A stretch of DNA of 64,000 nucleotides. It comes from an uncultured Eubacteriales bacterium (lineage in GTDB: Bacteria; Bacillota; Clostridia; Oscillospirales; Acutalibacteraceae). Location of the stretch: positions 372,001 to 436,000 of the forward strand of contig CAKUFK010000001.1 of assembly GCA_934647945.1 (NCBI GenBank), given 5' to 3'. The notes under the pieces are model-generated. The model saw nothing but the letters and a program-made list of their open reading frames with translations. It was not told where the DNA came from and did no database searches. Made by a program: the position numbers and the translations under genes. This document shows positions 6,422 to 14,772 of this stretch, in pieces (the first letter of the stretch is position 1; each line of letters begins with the position of its first letter).

Positions 6422-8224
6422 ATGAAGCAGAAACAGTTGAGATTCACCGTGGACGGACAGGAGATCCGGGCCCGTCCCGTCACGGTGGTGGCGGACAGCC
6501 GGAACTATCTGGTGGCGGAATTCGTCTTCAGCGGCGATTGGGAGGGACTTGAAAAAACCGCGGTGTTCGAGCAGGCGTCGGGGATGGTCTATCACGTCCT
6601 GGTGCAGGACGGAACCTGTACCGTACCGGCGGAGGTGATCCAGGTGCCGTGGTTCCGTGTCTCGGTCTTCGGCGGAGACCGGCTGACCACGAACCGGGTG
6701 GAGGTGTCGGTCTGTCAGTCGGGGTTTTTGCCCGGTGTCACCCCGCCGGCGCCCACCCCAGACATTTATGACCAGCTCCTGCGGTCGGTGGCGGCGGAAC
6801 GGGAACAGGCGGCCGCTTCCGCCGACGCGGCCGAGGCAGACCGGCAGACCGTGGCGGCGGAGCGGATCGAGACGGAAACCCTGGCGGAACAGGCGGGTGC
6901 CGCGGCCAAGTCGGCCGGAGATGCCGCGTCGGCGGCAGCCGGGCAGGCCCGGACCGCCGAAACGGCCGCCGGGCGGGCGCAGGATGCCGCCGCCCGGGCG
7001 GAAAGCGCCGCTGAAAAAACCGACGCCTACACCAAGACCGAGGCGGATGGGCGCTTCGCCGCGATGGTGTCCGGACAGGCAGGCGGGGTCCCGGCGTATT
7101 ACCGCGACGCGCTCGAATCCGAGGCATTCCGGAGGGCCGCCGTTCTGGGGGAGACGGTTGAGACCGGATTCGACGACAAACTGTCGAGCAATCCCTATAC
7201 CTTTGCCGGTATCTCCCCCTCCCTTCTGACCGTCCGCCGGCAGCAGGAGCGGCTGACACCCTATGCCGCGGCCCAGACCGCGGCGGGCGTGACCCTCCTT
7301 CCCGGAGCGGGCAGGCGGGTCTCGTTGGAAGGCACGGCTTCCGAGGCCGCGGTCTTTGCCGCACCGTCCGGGGACCTGGAGACAGGAGAGTATATTCTTT
7401 CGTCCAACGGACGCCTGCCGGCCGGGGTTACGCTGTCTCTCATCGGCCAGGCGGAGGAGAGCCTGGCCCAGATAGGGGCGGGCCAGGCACAGGCAGCGTT
7501 CCGGCTGGAGCAGGCGGTACAGGCGCACGTGCAGCTGCGTGTGGAGGCCGGCACGGCGGTAGCCTGGACGGCCTGCCTATCCCTTACCTGGGCAGCGGTC
7601 CAGCCGGACATTTCCTGTCCGGTGCCGGTAAGCACGCCGCTGTACGGCATGCCCGGCGGTCCCAGGGATGAATGGGACGCCGTCCCGGGTCTGGAGACAC
7701 GCCGCTGCCGGCTGATCGAGCCGGGAGACGACAGCGAGATCGCGGTGTCGGAGGACCCGGAAATCGCTTCGGCACTTCTGGGATTCAACCTGACGGTCCC
7801 TCACCGGCATACGGGGGATCCGGAGGCTGATGTGTTATGCACCCACTTTGTGTCGAAAAGCACCGGCAGCACCATCGAAGACATCACCTTTTCTCTGGAC
7901 CAAAGCCGGATCCAGCTGCGGATGCGCACCCGGATCCTGTCTTTGTACGGGTATAAGGCGAGCGACCCGTCGACCGCCCTGCCGGCCTTCCGTTCCTGGA
8001 TGACCGCACAGAAAACCGAGGGGACCCCGCTGCAGCTGGTGGTGGTCATGCCGGAGGAAACAGCCCTCCCCCATCCCGCGCAGGCGCTGTATCCGCTCGG
8101 CGGCAACGGCGTCATCCAGGCGGATGAAGGAAAGGTGGAGCTCCGGTACAGCCGGGATCTGGACGCCGTGCTGGACCGGTATGCCAGCGCCATCGAAACG
8201 GCGGGCGGCGTGCTGTCTGTCTGA
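6422..8224 (+). CDS. Phage tail-fibre/baseplate-like protein
   Basis: 600 residues. The N-terminal ~115 residues (MKQKQLRFTVDGQEI, VAEFVFSGDWEGL, then VPAEVIQVPWFRVSVFGGD) resemble the N-terminal domain of Firmicutes prophage upper-baseplate/tail-fibre proteins. Then comes PTPDIYDQLLRSVAAEREQ and an Ala-rich helical stalk of about 80 residues, KTDAYTKTEADGRF, and a Thr/Gly/Val-rich C-terminal part. Start at 6422 has GGAGGAG 5 bases upstream; the frame stays open further 5'. No other phage gene is near, so it is a domesticated gene, moron or last prophage remnant. Strongly promoted and cleanly terminated, arguing it is expressed. Confidence 0.72.
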   Translation: MKQKQLRFTVDGQEIRARPVTVVADSRNYLVAEFVFSGDWEGLEKTAVFEQASGMVYHVLVQDGTCTVPAEVIQVPWFRVSVFGGDRLTTNRVEVSVCQSGFLPGVTPPAPTPDIYDQLLRSVAAEREQAAASADAAEADRQTVAAERIETETLAEQAGAAAKSAGDAASAAAGQARTAETAAGRAQDAAARAESAAEKTDAYTKTEADGRFAAMVSGQAGGVPAYYRDALESEAFRRAAVLGETVETGFDDKLSSNPYTFAGISPSLLTVRRQQERLTPYAAAQTAAGVTLLPGAGRRVSLEGTASEAAVFAAPSGDLETGEYILSSNGRLPAGVTLSLIGQAEESLAQIGAGQAQAAFRLEQAVQAHVQLRVEAGTAVAWTACLSLTWAAVQPDISCPVPVSTPLYGMPGGPRDEWDAVPGLETRRCRLIEPGDDSEIAVSEDPEIASALLGFNLTVPHRHTGDPEADVLCTHFVSKSTGSTIEDITFSLDQSRIQLRMRTRILSLYGYKASDPSTALPAFRSWMTAQKTEGTPLQLVVVMPEETALPHPAQALYPLGGNGVIQADEGKVELRYSRDLDAVLDRYASAIETAGGVLSV

Positions 8225-8237
8225 CGGATTGGCCGTC

Positions 8238-8275
8238 AAAACGCCCGGCGCAAGAGCTCTTGCGCCGGGCGTTTT
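8238..8275. terminator. Bidirectional terminator
   Basis: A perfect 38-base palindrome: AAAACGCCCGGCGCAAGAG (8238-8256) and its complement to 8275, with A and T runs at its ends. It serves the convergent tail-fibre-like and zinc-ribbon genes. Confidence 0.93.
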
Positions 8276-8289
8276 CCATTGCGGCAGGG

Positions 8290-9030
8290 TCAGTGGAAAA
8301 AGGACGTGGTGTAGTTCAAATACCATTTCCCGTCCTGTTTACACACCATCAGGGTCAACGTATAGGAGCCAAATGCGGCGTAGCTGGAAAGGGATGGCGT
8401 ATACTCCTCCTGGAAGATAACGAAGATGTAGGCGCTCTTCCCCCTCTTTCCCACCATCACGTCCAACAGCTCCAGCTCACCGTCCGGAATATAGATCTGA
8501 TCCAATATCGTCGATTCATCGAAGGTATACTGCTCGATCTGCTCGGGCAGTATCAGGTCCAGCATGAGCTCGCCGTCCTCTTCCTCCAAAGCTCTCCGGA
8601 ACCCGGCGAAAAGGCGCTCGGGAGAGGCGTGATACCCGAGAAGCACCTGCCGTACAAGGCTGGTGACGCCGACGACCATCAGCAGAGCGGCGACAGCCAG
8701 CGCGATCCATTTGATCAGGCGTTTCGGATTCTTTATCGCCGGTTTGGCCGGCTCTGCCGGTCCCTTGTCCGGCTCCCGCGCCGCCATATCCTGCAGGACG
8801 ATGGAAGGGGGGCCGGGGGGAGGCGGGACAGCTTCGGCGGGGGAGGGTACGGGCGGATACACGGCGGAGGCCGGCTTGGGCGGACCGGGTGGAGGGGCGG
8901 GTTCGCCCTGGAGCATCTGTTCGATCTGATGGATGCGCTGGGCCGTCTGGTTCGGGGCGCCGCATTTCCCACAGAACAAGAGACCGGCGTCAAACTCGTG
9001 ACCGCAATTTTGACAACGGTAGGTGGACAT
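8290..9030 (-). CDS. Zinc-ribbon membrane protein with extracellular domain
   Basis: 246 residues. An N-terminal zinc ribbon (YRCQNCGHEF...FCGKCG, four Cys), a proline-rich linker (about 45-90), one membrane helix (about 108-128, IKWIALAVAALLMVVGVTSL) and a C-terminal domain with alpha-beta pattern ending SYTLTLMVCKQDGKWYLNY, similar in layout to DUF4878/NTF2-like extracellular domains. The zinc ribbon would face the cytoplasm. Function unknown; such proteins are common envelope components in Clostridia. Followed on the minus strand by the bidirectional terminator at 8238-8275. Confidence 0.75.
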   Translation of the reverse strand: MSTYRCQNCGHEFDAGLLFCGKCGAPNQTAQRIHQIEQMLQGEPAPPPGPPKPASAVYPPVPSPAEAVPPPPGPPSIVLQDMAAREPDKGPAEPAKPAIKNPKRLIKWIALAVAALLMVVGVTSLVRQVLLGYHASPERLFAGFRRALEEEDGELMLDLILPEQIEQYTFDESTILDQIYIPDGELELLDVMVGKRGKSAYIFVIFQEEYTPSLSSYAAFGSYTLTLMVCKQDGKWYLNYTTSFFH

Positions 9031-9119
9031 GGATGTTCCTCCTCATACGCTTTGTCCATAGTATACCGTATTCCAAAAGGAAAGAAAAGAGGAAAATGCG
9101 TAAAACCGCCCCTTCTCAT

Positions 9120-9151
9120 AAAAACCCCCATCGGAGGTCCGATGGGGGTTT
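9120..9151 (-). terminator. Terminator of corA
   Basis: AAACCCCCATCGGA (9122-9135), two-base loop, TCCGATGGGGGTTT (9138-9151). In leftward reading the stem is followed by a T run (A at 9120-9124). Confidence 0.88.
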
Positions 9152-9185
9152 CTTTCAGCCGGCGACACCCTTTTTCCTGGGCGCC

Positions 9186-10112
9186 TCACATCATATCCCG
9201 TTTGTGTAGAATGAAAGCCACCACCGCCATGATGATCCCCGACAGCAGGATCGGGAACCAGAAAAACTGGCTCAGGGGCAGGCCTTCCACGTTCATGCCG
9301 TAGAACCCCGCGATGATGTTGGGGATGGAGATGACGATGGTCACCGAGGCGAGCACCTTCATGACGATGTTCAGGTTGTTGGAGATTACCGAAGCGAAGG
9401 CATCCATGGTGCCGGAGAGGATGTTGAGATAGATGCTGGACATCTCGATGGACTGCTTGATTTCGATGAGCACATCCTCGAGCAGGTCCTGGTCATCCTC
9501 ATACAGCTTGATGTATTTGCCCCGCATCAGCTTTTCCAGGGTGGTTTCGTCGGACTTCAGGGACGTGGAAAAATACACCAGGGACTTCTCCACGTCCAGC
9601 AGGTTGATAAGCTCTTTGTTCTTCATGGATTTGCGCAGCTGTTTTTCCAGGGAGCTCGAGAGTTTGTCGATCTGCTTGAGAAACTGGAGGAACCGCTGCG
9701 CCACCCGCAGCATCAGCCGCAGCACGAACTGGGTTTTGAGATTGGTCTGGACGCCCTTGACCACCCCCTCCGCAAACTCGGAGAGAATGGCGTTTTCCCG
9801 CAGGGAAACTGTGATCACACAGGATGGGGTGACCAGGATCCCGAGCGGAAGGGTGTAATAGGAGACCTCGTCTTTCTGTCGTTCGGCCACGGGCGCGTCG
9901 AGGATAATCAGCGTGTTGCCGTCCTCGGCCTCGATGCGGGAGGACTCCTCCTCGTCCAGGGCCGCCCGGATGAAATCCTGTTCCAGAGAGAACTGGTGGA
10001 TCAGGCTGTTGATCTCCCGCTCGTCCGGGTTGACCACATTGACCCAGCATCCCTCCTCGAATTCTTCCCGCAGGCGCACCCGTCCATTGACGGTTTTGTA
10101 ATAAGCGATCAT
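9186..10112 (-). CDS. corA: CorA-family divalent cation transporter
   Basis: 308 residues. A cytoplasmic alpha/beta domain, the long stalk helix (about 170-245) and two C-terminal membrane helices with the pore signature FYGMNVEGLP between them; short basic tail KRDMM. CorA proteins form pentameric channels for Mg2+ and, in some members, Co2+ or Ni2+. Length is typical of the TM0324-like branch. Transcribed alone with a promoter at 10275-10302 and a leader of about 155 bases that looks structured. AAAGGGG lies about 12 bases before the ATG. Confidence 0.95.
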   Translation of the reverse strand: MIAYYKTVNGRVRLREEFEEGCWVNVVNPDEREINSLIHQFSLEQDFIRAALDEEESSRIEAEDGNTLIILDAPVAERQKDEVSYYTLPLGILVTPSCVITVSLRENAILSEFAEGVVKGVQTNLKTQFVLRLMLRVAQRFLQFLKQIDKLSSSLEKQLRKSMKNKELINLLDVEKSLVYFSTSLKSDETTLEKLMRGKYIKLYEDDQDLLEDVLIEIKQSIEMSSIYLNILSGTMDAFASVISNNLNIVMKVLASVTIVISIPNIIAGFYGMNVEGLPLSQFFWFPILLSGIIMAVVAFILHKRDMM

Positions 10113-10274
10113 CGGCGCATACCCCTTTCCCGGGAGCCCCGACGGCCGCCAAAAGGCTAGGGCCGGACCGGATGCGTCCCGCTCTTGTTGACGTTTCGAC
10201 TGCCAGGGTCAGGACTCACCCCGCCCACCTCCTGTCTGCTTGCCGCACGGCGATAACCGTGCTCTACCGTCAAC
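10113..10274 (-). promoter_or_regulatory. Structured 5' leader of corA (candidate riboswitch)
   Basis: In the minus-strand transcript, GTTGACG at the predicted start (complement of 10268-10274) can pair with CGTCAAC (complement of 10187-10193), enclosing about 75 bases. Inside is GCACGG-TTATCG-CCGTGC and a CAGGA/TCCTG pair. Downstream come GCGGGACGCA, CCGGCC and a GGC/GCC hairpin just before the ribosome site. It is not a standard M-box: the GUCCAAAGACGCC core is missing. The GGGACGCA...CCGGCC order recalls GEMM-I, but the needed GCAAACC block is not seen. I leave it unclassified. Confidence 0.5.
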
Positions 10275-10302
10275 ATTATAGCACAATATTACACGATTGC
10301 AA
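10275..10302 (-). promoter_or_regulatory. corA promoter
   Basis: TTGCAA (complement of 10297-10302), 16-base spacer, TATAAT (complement of 10275-10280) on the minus strand, about 165 bases before the start codon. Confidence 0.75.
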
Positions 10303-10607
10303 GCGCTATCTGAGGATAAACGCCAGAAATCGCCCGGAAGCGTGTGAAAACAGCCGTATTTGGTCCAATATCAGCCAATTTAAAGTAATTTTAACATGTC
10401 TATCTGCGGTATCCTTAGTCTCCCCGTTTTCTTTCCGCTTCATACCCGCCGGGCCGTTCCTCTATTCTTCTTAAATTTTTCCGTTTTTCTCCGGCTTTTT
10501 TCACGGGTTTTTCCTCTATAATGAAAAAAATACGGCTGGTTGAAGGTTTTGGAGCCCGCCCCTCGTTTTTATAGATGGGCGGACGGAAAGGGCGGTGGTG
10601 GAGCAGG
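10303..10607. other. AT-rich spacer upstream of the sigma factor operon
   Basis: No ORF is supported. A CTATAATG box at about 10515-10522 could be the -10 of the sigma operon; no convincing -35 is seen, so the operon may use an alternative (for example its own) sigma factor. Confidence 0.4.
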
Positions 10608-11108
10608 ATGAACGACGAAGCGTTTGCCGGGCTTGTCCGGGACTATTCCCGCCTGATCTACACGGTCTGCCGCCGGCTCGTCCACGACGATCAGGAAGCC
10701 GAAAACCTGACCCAGGATACCTTTCTCACCGCCTACCGCGCCATCGGCCGCTTCCAGGGGGAGCATTACAAGCCCTGGCTGGTACGCATCGCTGTCAACA
10801 AAGCCAAGGACCATCTCAAAAGCGCAGGACACGCCCTGACCGAGCCCGCCGAACTCGAAATGCTGGATGCGTACCCCTCCGCCTCCTCTCCGGCAGCGGA
10901 AACTGAGTCCCGGGAAACCGTCGCGCTCATCCGGAAGGCCTGCGAAGAGCTGCCCGAGCCCTACCGTCAGGTGGCTCTCCTGCGGTTCTTGGAGGACAAA
11001 AGTTACGAGGAAATCGCAGCGGCCCTCGGCAGGCCGCTCAAAACGGTGCAGACACAGGGCCTTCGGGCCCGTGAAAAGCTGCGAAGGACCTTAAAGGAGG
11101 TGCTTTGA
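10608..11108 (+). CDS. ECF-type RNA polymerase sigma factor
   Basis: 166 residues. Region 2: FAGLVRDYSRLIYTVCRRLV...DAEN-type block LTQDTFLTAYRAIGRFQGE; region 4: ELPEPYRQVALLRFLEDKSY then EEIAAALGRPLKTVQTQGLRA. Directs RNA polymerase to a stress or envelope regulon. Start at 10608 (MNDEAF) is preceded by GGTGGAG. The next gene, a zinc-type anti-sigma factor, begins on the base after its stop, with the AAAGGAGG site lying inside the sigma gene, so the pair is tightly coupled. Confidence 0.93.
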   Translation: MNDEAFAGLVRDYSRLIYTVCRRLVHDDQEAENLTQDTFLTAYRAIGRFQGEHYKPWLVRIAVNKAKDHLKSAGHALTEPAELEMLDAYPSASSPAAETESRETVALIRKACEELPEPYRQVALLRFLEDKSYEEIAAALGRPLKTVQTQGLRAREKLRRTLKEVL

Positions 11109-11621
11109 ATGCTGGATGAACATACGATACGGGACGGCCACCTGACCCCCGAAGCCTTGGACACGCTCGCCCGCGGCGCCTGCGACGAACGGGACACCGC
11201 CCTGCTCCTATGCCACCTAGAGGCCTGTCCCGCCTGCATGGATGGATATATCGAAGCCGCCTGCACGGCCGGAACCGACGAGCCGGCCGGCGGGTATCCG
11301 GCTCTGGAATCCCGCATTCTCACGGCTGTCACTCGGGAAAGCCGCCGGGCCAGGGGCCGGATCATCGCGGCGAACATCGCGAAGATGTCGGTGGCGGTCG
11401 CGCTGACCATGCTCCTCTTTTTCAGCGGCGTGTTCCACAAGCTGGGAGAAAGCACCTCCCACATCCTGCAGCCGGTCACCACCGAAGAAGCCCCCCCTCC
11501 CGGCCCCGCCCGGGAAAGCCGTTTTGAAAAGCTGGCCGCCGGTTACAGCACAGGTTTTTATACCCTTGTCGACCGCATTCAAGCATTTTTTATAGGAGAT
11601 GATGAGCATGACCACGAATAA
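11109..11621 (+). CDS. Zinc-finger transmembrane anti-sigma factor
   Basis: 170 residues. The ZAS motif HLEACPAC (HxxxCxxC) lies near residue 36-43, followed by one membrane helix (about 94-112, MSVAVALTMLLFFSGVF) and an extracytoplasmic tail. Anti-sigma proteins of this type hold the ECF factor at the membrane until a signal triggers proteolysis or a shape change. The last 14 bases overlap the next gene. Confidence 0.9.
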   Translation: MLDEHTIRDGHLTPEALDTLARGACDERDTALLLCHLEACPACMDGYIEAACTAGTDEPAGGYPALESRILTAVTRESRRARGRIIAANIAKMSVAVALTMLLFFSGVFHKLGESTSHILQPVTTEEAPPPGPARESRFEKLAAGYSTGFYTLVDRIQAFFIGDDEHDHE

Positions 11622-12303
11622 TGTCCCTCCCTACGCTCCTCCCGCGCCTCCGCCTTTCGTCCCGCCCGCTGAGCGCCAGACCAAAAATAAATTCTGGACC
11701 GTGTTCTGGTCACTCATCCCCGGCGCCGGCCAGATGTATCACGGCCTGATGAAGCGGGGCGTCTCCCTGATGCTGCTGTTTGCCGGCGTCATCGCGGTCG
11801 CCGCCCTCACCTATCTCGCGCCGCTGACCATCCTTCTTCCGGTCATCTGGTTCTATTCCTTTTTCGACACCATCAACCGCATCAACATGCCGCTGCAGGA
11901 ATTGCGTCTCCAACCGGACGAGTATATGTTCCTGTCCGGGGACACCCGTCTCCAATTCGGACGGGACGCTGTCGGCCGCTTTGTGAAAAAGCGGCATCTT
12001 CTCTTGGGCTGGGCCCTGGTCATCCTGTCGCTCTGGCTCTGCCTCAAGATGCTGTTCAGCAACAGCTATTACAGCCTCAACCAGCTGCTGTCCCCCGACG
12101 CGATGCGGATCATCCGCGATATCATCAACGTCCTGCCCTCCCTGCTGATCCCGGTCGCCTGCATTTTCTTCGGTATCCGCCTGATCGTGGGGAAGAAGGA
12201 GCCGGTATACGACGAATACACCATTCCTGGCAAAGAAGGAACCGCCGCTCCGCATCCCCAGGAGAGCACCCCGTCCGGCGAGGATTCCGCGGCTTCCAAA
12301 TAA
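11608..12303 (+). CDS. TM2-like multi-pass membrane protein
   Basis: 231 residues from the ATG at 11608. AGGAG at 11594-11598 is 9 bases upstream of that ATG but abuts the earlier ATG at 11599, so the later start is preferred. Proline-rich N-terminus, then FWSLIPGAGQMYHGLMKRG (a TM2-like signature), and about five hydrophobic helices. Hydrophilic tail. Overlaps the anti-sigma gene, so it belongs to the sigma operon. Function unknown. Confidence 0.78.
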   Translation: MTTNNVPPYAPPAPPPFVPPAERQTKNKFWTVFWSLIPGAGQMYHGLMKRGVSLMLLFAGVIAVAALTYLAPLTILLPVIWFYSFFDTINRINMPLQELRLQPDEYMFLSGDTRLQFGRDAVGRFVKKRHLLLGWALVILSLWLCLKMLFSNSYYSLNQLLSPDAMRIIRDIINVLPSLLIPVACIFFGIRLIVGKKEPVYDEYTIPGKEGTAAPHPQESTPSGEDSAASK

Positions 12304-12345
12304 TCCCCGCTGCCCATTCACTCGATATCAAGGAGGACTACGATC

Positions 12346-13251
12346 ATGGACATTCAAACCTATCCCGCCGGGCAGGCGCCGGACGATATGATAAGACCCG
12401 AAAACACCCCTCTTCCCCCGTCACCTCCGTCTCCCGCCCCCGTGCCTCCGGCACCGCCGGCGGCTCCGCTTCCGGTGCAGCCGGTCCGTCCTCCCAGACG
12501 GGTGGGGACCTTTACGCTCGGTCTAACCCTTGTGATTCTGGGCGTCTTTGTCCCTCTCGCCCTATATTTCGGAGGGAATGCCTGGAAGCTGCTCCAGTTT
12601 GCCCCGGTGGTACTGCTCTGCCTGGGCGTCGAAATCCTCATCTATGCCATCCGGTTCAAAACCGAGAAATTCCGTTATGACGGCCTGTCCATCTTCATGG
12701 TGGTCCTCATCACCTTTGTCACCCTGATCGGATCCTTAATCGGGCCGCCCATCGCCCACGCGGCGTCTTACGCAGAGCGCCTGGCGGCCGAGCGGAACAA
12801 GGCGGTCCATACCGTCGAATCCGCCATGGCGGATGCCCGCTGCACAGGCAATGCCTATGCCAATGATTACGAGGAGACCCGCATCTGGACCTCGATGAAC
12901 CGGGATGTCGACGACATCGCCGACTGGCCCGTCACCGTCAGCGCCAATCTGTATACGGTGGACAACACCCAGACCCCTTCCAAAGAGCAGATCGCGGCCG
13001 CCTTCGCCGCCATCGCGACCTCCTGCGGGGAAAATGGCGGCATTCGGGAGCTCCGGCTGCGCATCCAGGTCGAGGAGCCCGACGCCCACACCGAGTATAG
13101 CGTACGCATCGCGGGCAATCCCATCCGCCCGGTTTCCACCGATGACATGGCCGCCCGGCTGATCATCCGGAGCGAGCCCAACGCCACCACGCCGTCTACC
13201 ACGCCGGCGACCACATCCGGCACGGAATCCTCCGCCGCGACCGAAGCCTGA
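12346..13251 (+). CDS. Membrane protein with extracytoplasmic domain, sigma operon
   Basis: 301 residues. Pro-rich N-terminus (about 20-50), three membrane helices (about 54-150; the third begins FMVVLITFVTLIGSLIGPPI), then an extracytoplasmic domain with repeated VTVSANLYTVDN and ELRLRIQVEEPDA blocks and a Ser/Thr-rich tail. The helical part resembles PspC/LiaF-type envelope-stress proteins, but I cannot confirm this. AAGGAGG 8 bases upstream of the ATG. Last gene of the sigma operon, with a strong terminator 50 bases downstream. Confidence 0.7.
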   Translation: MDIQTYPAGQAPDDMIRPENTPLPPSPPSPAPVPPAPPAAPLPVQPVRPPRRVGTFTLGLTLVILGVFVPLALYFGGNAWKLLQFAPVVLLCLGVEILIYAIRFKTEKFRYDGLSIFMVVLITFVTLIGSLIGPPIAHAASYAERLAAERNKAVHTVESAMADARCTGNAYANDYEETRIWTSMNRDVDDIADWPVTVSANLYTVDNTQTPSKEQIAAAFAAIATSCGENGGIRELRLRIQVEEPDAHTEYSVRIAGNPIRPVSTDDMAARLIIRSEPNATTPSTTPATTSGTESSAATEA

Positions 13252-13300
13252 ACAAATCTGAAACACACCGATCCCCCCTGTTTTTTGCAGAAACATACCG

Positions 13301-13337
13301 AAAAGGGGCCGTTTGCTGTCGCAAACGGCCCCTTTTT
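13301..13337. terminator. Bidirectional terminator
   Basis: AAAA then GGGGCCGTTTGC (13305-13316), TGTC loop, GCAAACGGCCCC (13321-13332) and TTTTT. Lies between the convergent sigma operon and amidase gene. Confidence 0.95.
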
Positions 13338-13397
13338 AGATTGGATTTCATCCGCGCGCCCTCCCACCGTCCGGGCCGCGGCGCAGGCCCCGCCTTC

Positions 13398-14723
13398 CTA
13401 CCACTCCGGATAGACGACCGGGTCGCAGAAGCTCTCGATAGTCAGCGCCGCCGAGATGAGGCGCGCCTCGTCCGCGCCATACAGGATCACGCCGCGGGGC
13501 TGCCCGTTCTCCGTCATGCACAGGCGCAGGGCCATCGAGGGCAGGCCGGTGAAATGCGGGATCTCCGTCGGCCCGGTCATGACGCACGCGTCGTAATCGC
13601 GGCAGGCCTCCCGCATCCGGCGGCGCCACTTATCCCGCTCGGCCAGCGCCGCCCGGTAAGGCGGGTCGTCGAGATTTCCGGACGCCCCAAGCGCAGCACG
13701 CAAGACGGCGTTCCCATAGGCCATCATCGGTTCCGGATGGGCCTCATAGTAGGCTACGATGTCCCGGAGGGTTTCCGCGCGGCCGCCGTCCCTCAAATAT
13801 GCCTCCAAATCGTGCCGGAACTCGCACCGCATCAGGTCGCCCATATAGGGGATCGGCGGATGGAGGACCTCCGTCAGACGGACTCCCGCCCCGCGGAGCC
13901 GCTGAAACAGGGTTTCATACCTTGCTAGCTGGCTGTCCGAAACCTGATCGCGGCCGGCGATGTTGACGGCGAGGCGCAGCGTCCGGGGATCGGCCGGCAG
14001 GGCCGGCGGGAGCGGAGAGGCCCGCATGCTGCTGTACAGCATCCAGGCGTCGGCCGCGTCCCGCGTCAGCGGGCCAGCGCTGTCCAGGGTATGCGAAATG
14101 GGGATTATCCCCTTTCCCGGCAGCGAGCCGTGGGCCGGCTTGAGCCCGGTCACGCCGTTTTGGGTCGCGCAGCCGACGATGGAAAAGGAGGTGTCGGTCC
14201 CCACGGCGGCGGCGCAGAACCCGGCCGATACCGCGACCGCCGAGCCGGTGCTAGAACCCCCCGGATCCATCGCGGGATCGAAGGCGCCAATCACCTGCCC
14301 GCCCCGGGAACTGTACCCGTTCGGCATGTCCGGCGAGGTGTAGTTGGCGAACTCCGTCATATTGGTCTTGCCGAGGATGACCGCCCCGTTCCGGCGGAGA
14401 TTCGCGATGACCGGGGCGTCCTCCGCCGCGACATTATCCGCGAGGGACAGGCTGCCGGCGGTGGTATGGAGCCCTTTGACATCGATATTGTCCTTGACCA
14501 GGACCGGCAGCCCGAACAACGGCAGCGCGCGATTCTGCCCGGCGGCGTCCAGCTTCCGCGCCTGCTCCGGCGCGGACGGATCCAGCTCCGCCACCGTGTT
14601 CAGCCTGCCATCGTGTTTTTCGATGCGCCGCCGGTAGGCCCGGACGAGCTCCTCGGCGCCGATCCGCCCCTCCCCCAGAGCCTGTCTGAGCTGCCGGGCC
14701 GTGCTGTGATGGAGCGCTTCCAT
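13398..14723 (-). CDS. Amidase signature family hydrolase
   Basis: 441 residues. Amidase signature triad in place: Lys in LVKDNIDVKG, cis-Ser in GGSSTGSAVAV, and a nucleophile Ser in GTDTSFSIVG. The usual GGS at the nucleophile is SFS here, so the oxyanion loop is unusual. No signal peptide; cytoplasmic. Substrate unknown. It is not a GatA, since no gatB or gatC is nearby. Start at 14723 has AGGAGGAG 5 bases upstream. Last gene of a gdpD-cobO-amidase operon, about 50 bases after cobO. Confidence 0.88.
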   Translation of the reverse strand: MEALHHSTARQLRQALGEGRIGAEELVRAYRRRIEKHDGRLNTVAELDPSAPEQARKLDAAGQNRALPLFGLPVLVKDNIDVKGLHTTAGSLSLADNVAAEDAPVIANLRRNGAVILGKTNMTEFANYTSPDMPNGYSSRGGQVIGAFDPAMDPGGSSTGSAVAVSAGFCAAAVGTDTSFSIVGCATQNGVTGLKPAHGSLPGKGIIPISHTLDSAGPLTRDAADAWMLYSSMRASPLPPALPADPRTLRLAVNIAGRDQVSDSQLARYETLFQRLRGAGVRLTEVLHPPIPYMGDLMRCEFRHDLEAYLRDGGRAETLRDIVAYYEAHPEPMMAYGNAVLRAALGASGNLDDPPYRAALAERDKWRRRMREACRDYDACVMTGPTEIPHFTGLPSMALRLCMTENGQPRGVILYGADEARLISAALTIESFCDPVVYPEW

Positions 14724-14772
14724 GCCGTCTCCTCCTGACCTCCGTATCCCGTTCAAGCCATACCCCGGACGC

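Noticed and set aside
10113..10274. M-box magnesium riboswitch upstream of corA
   Set aside because: The location fits, but the diagnostic GUCCAAAGACGCC core and GGUGAGGCUCC loop are not present; only GGTGAG and GAAACGTC fragments resemble it.
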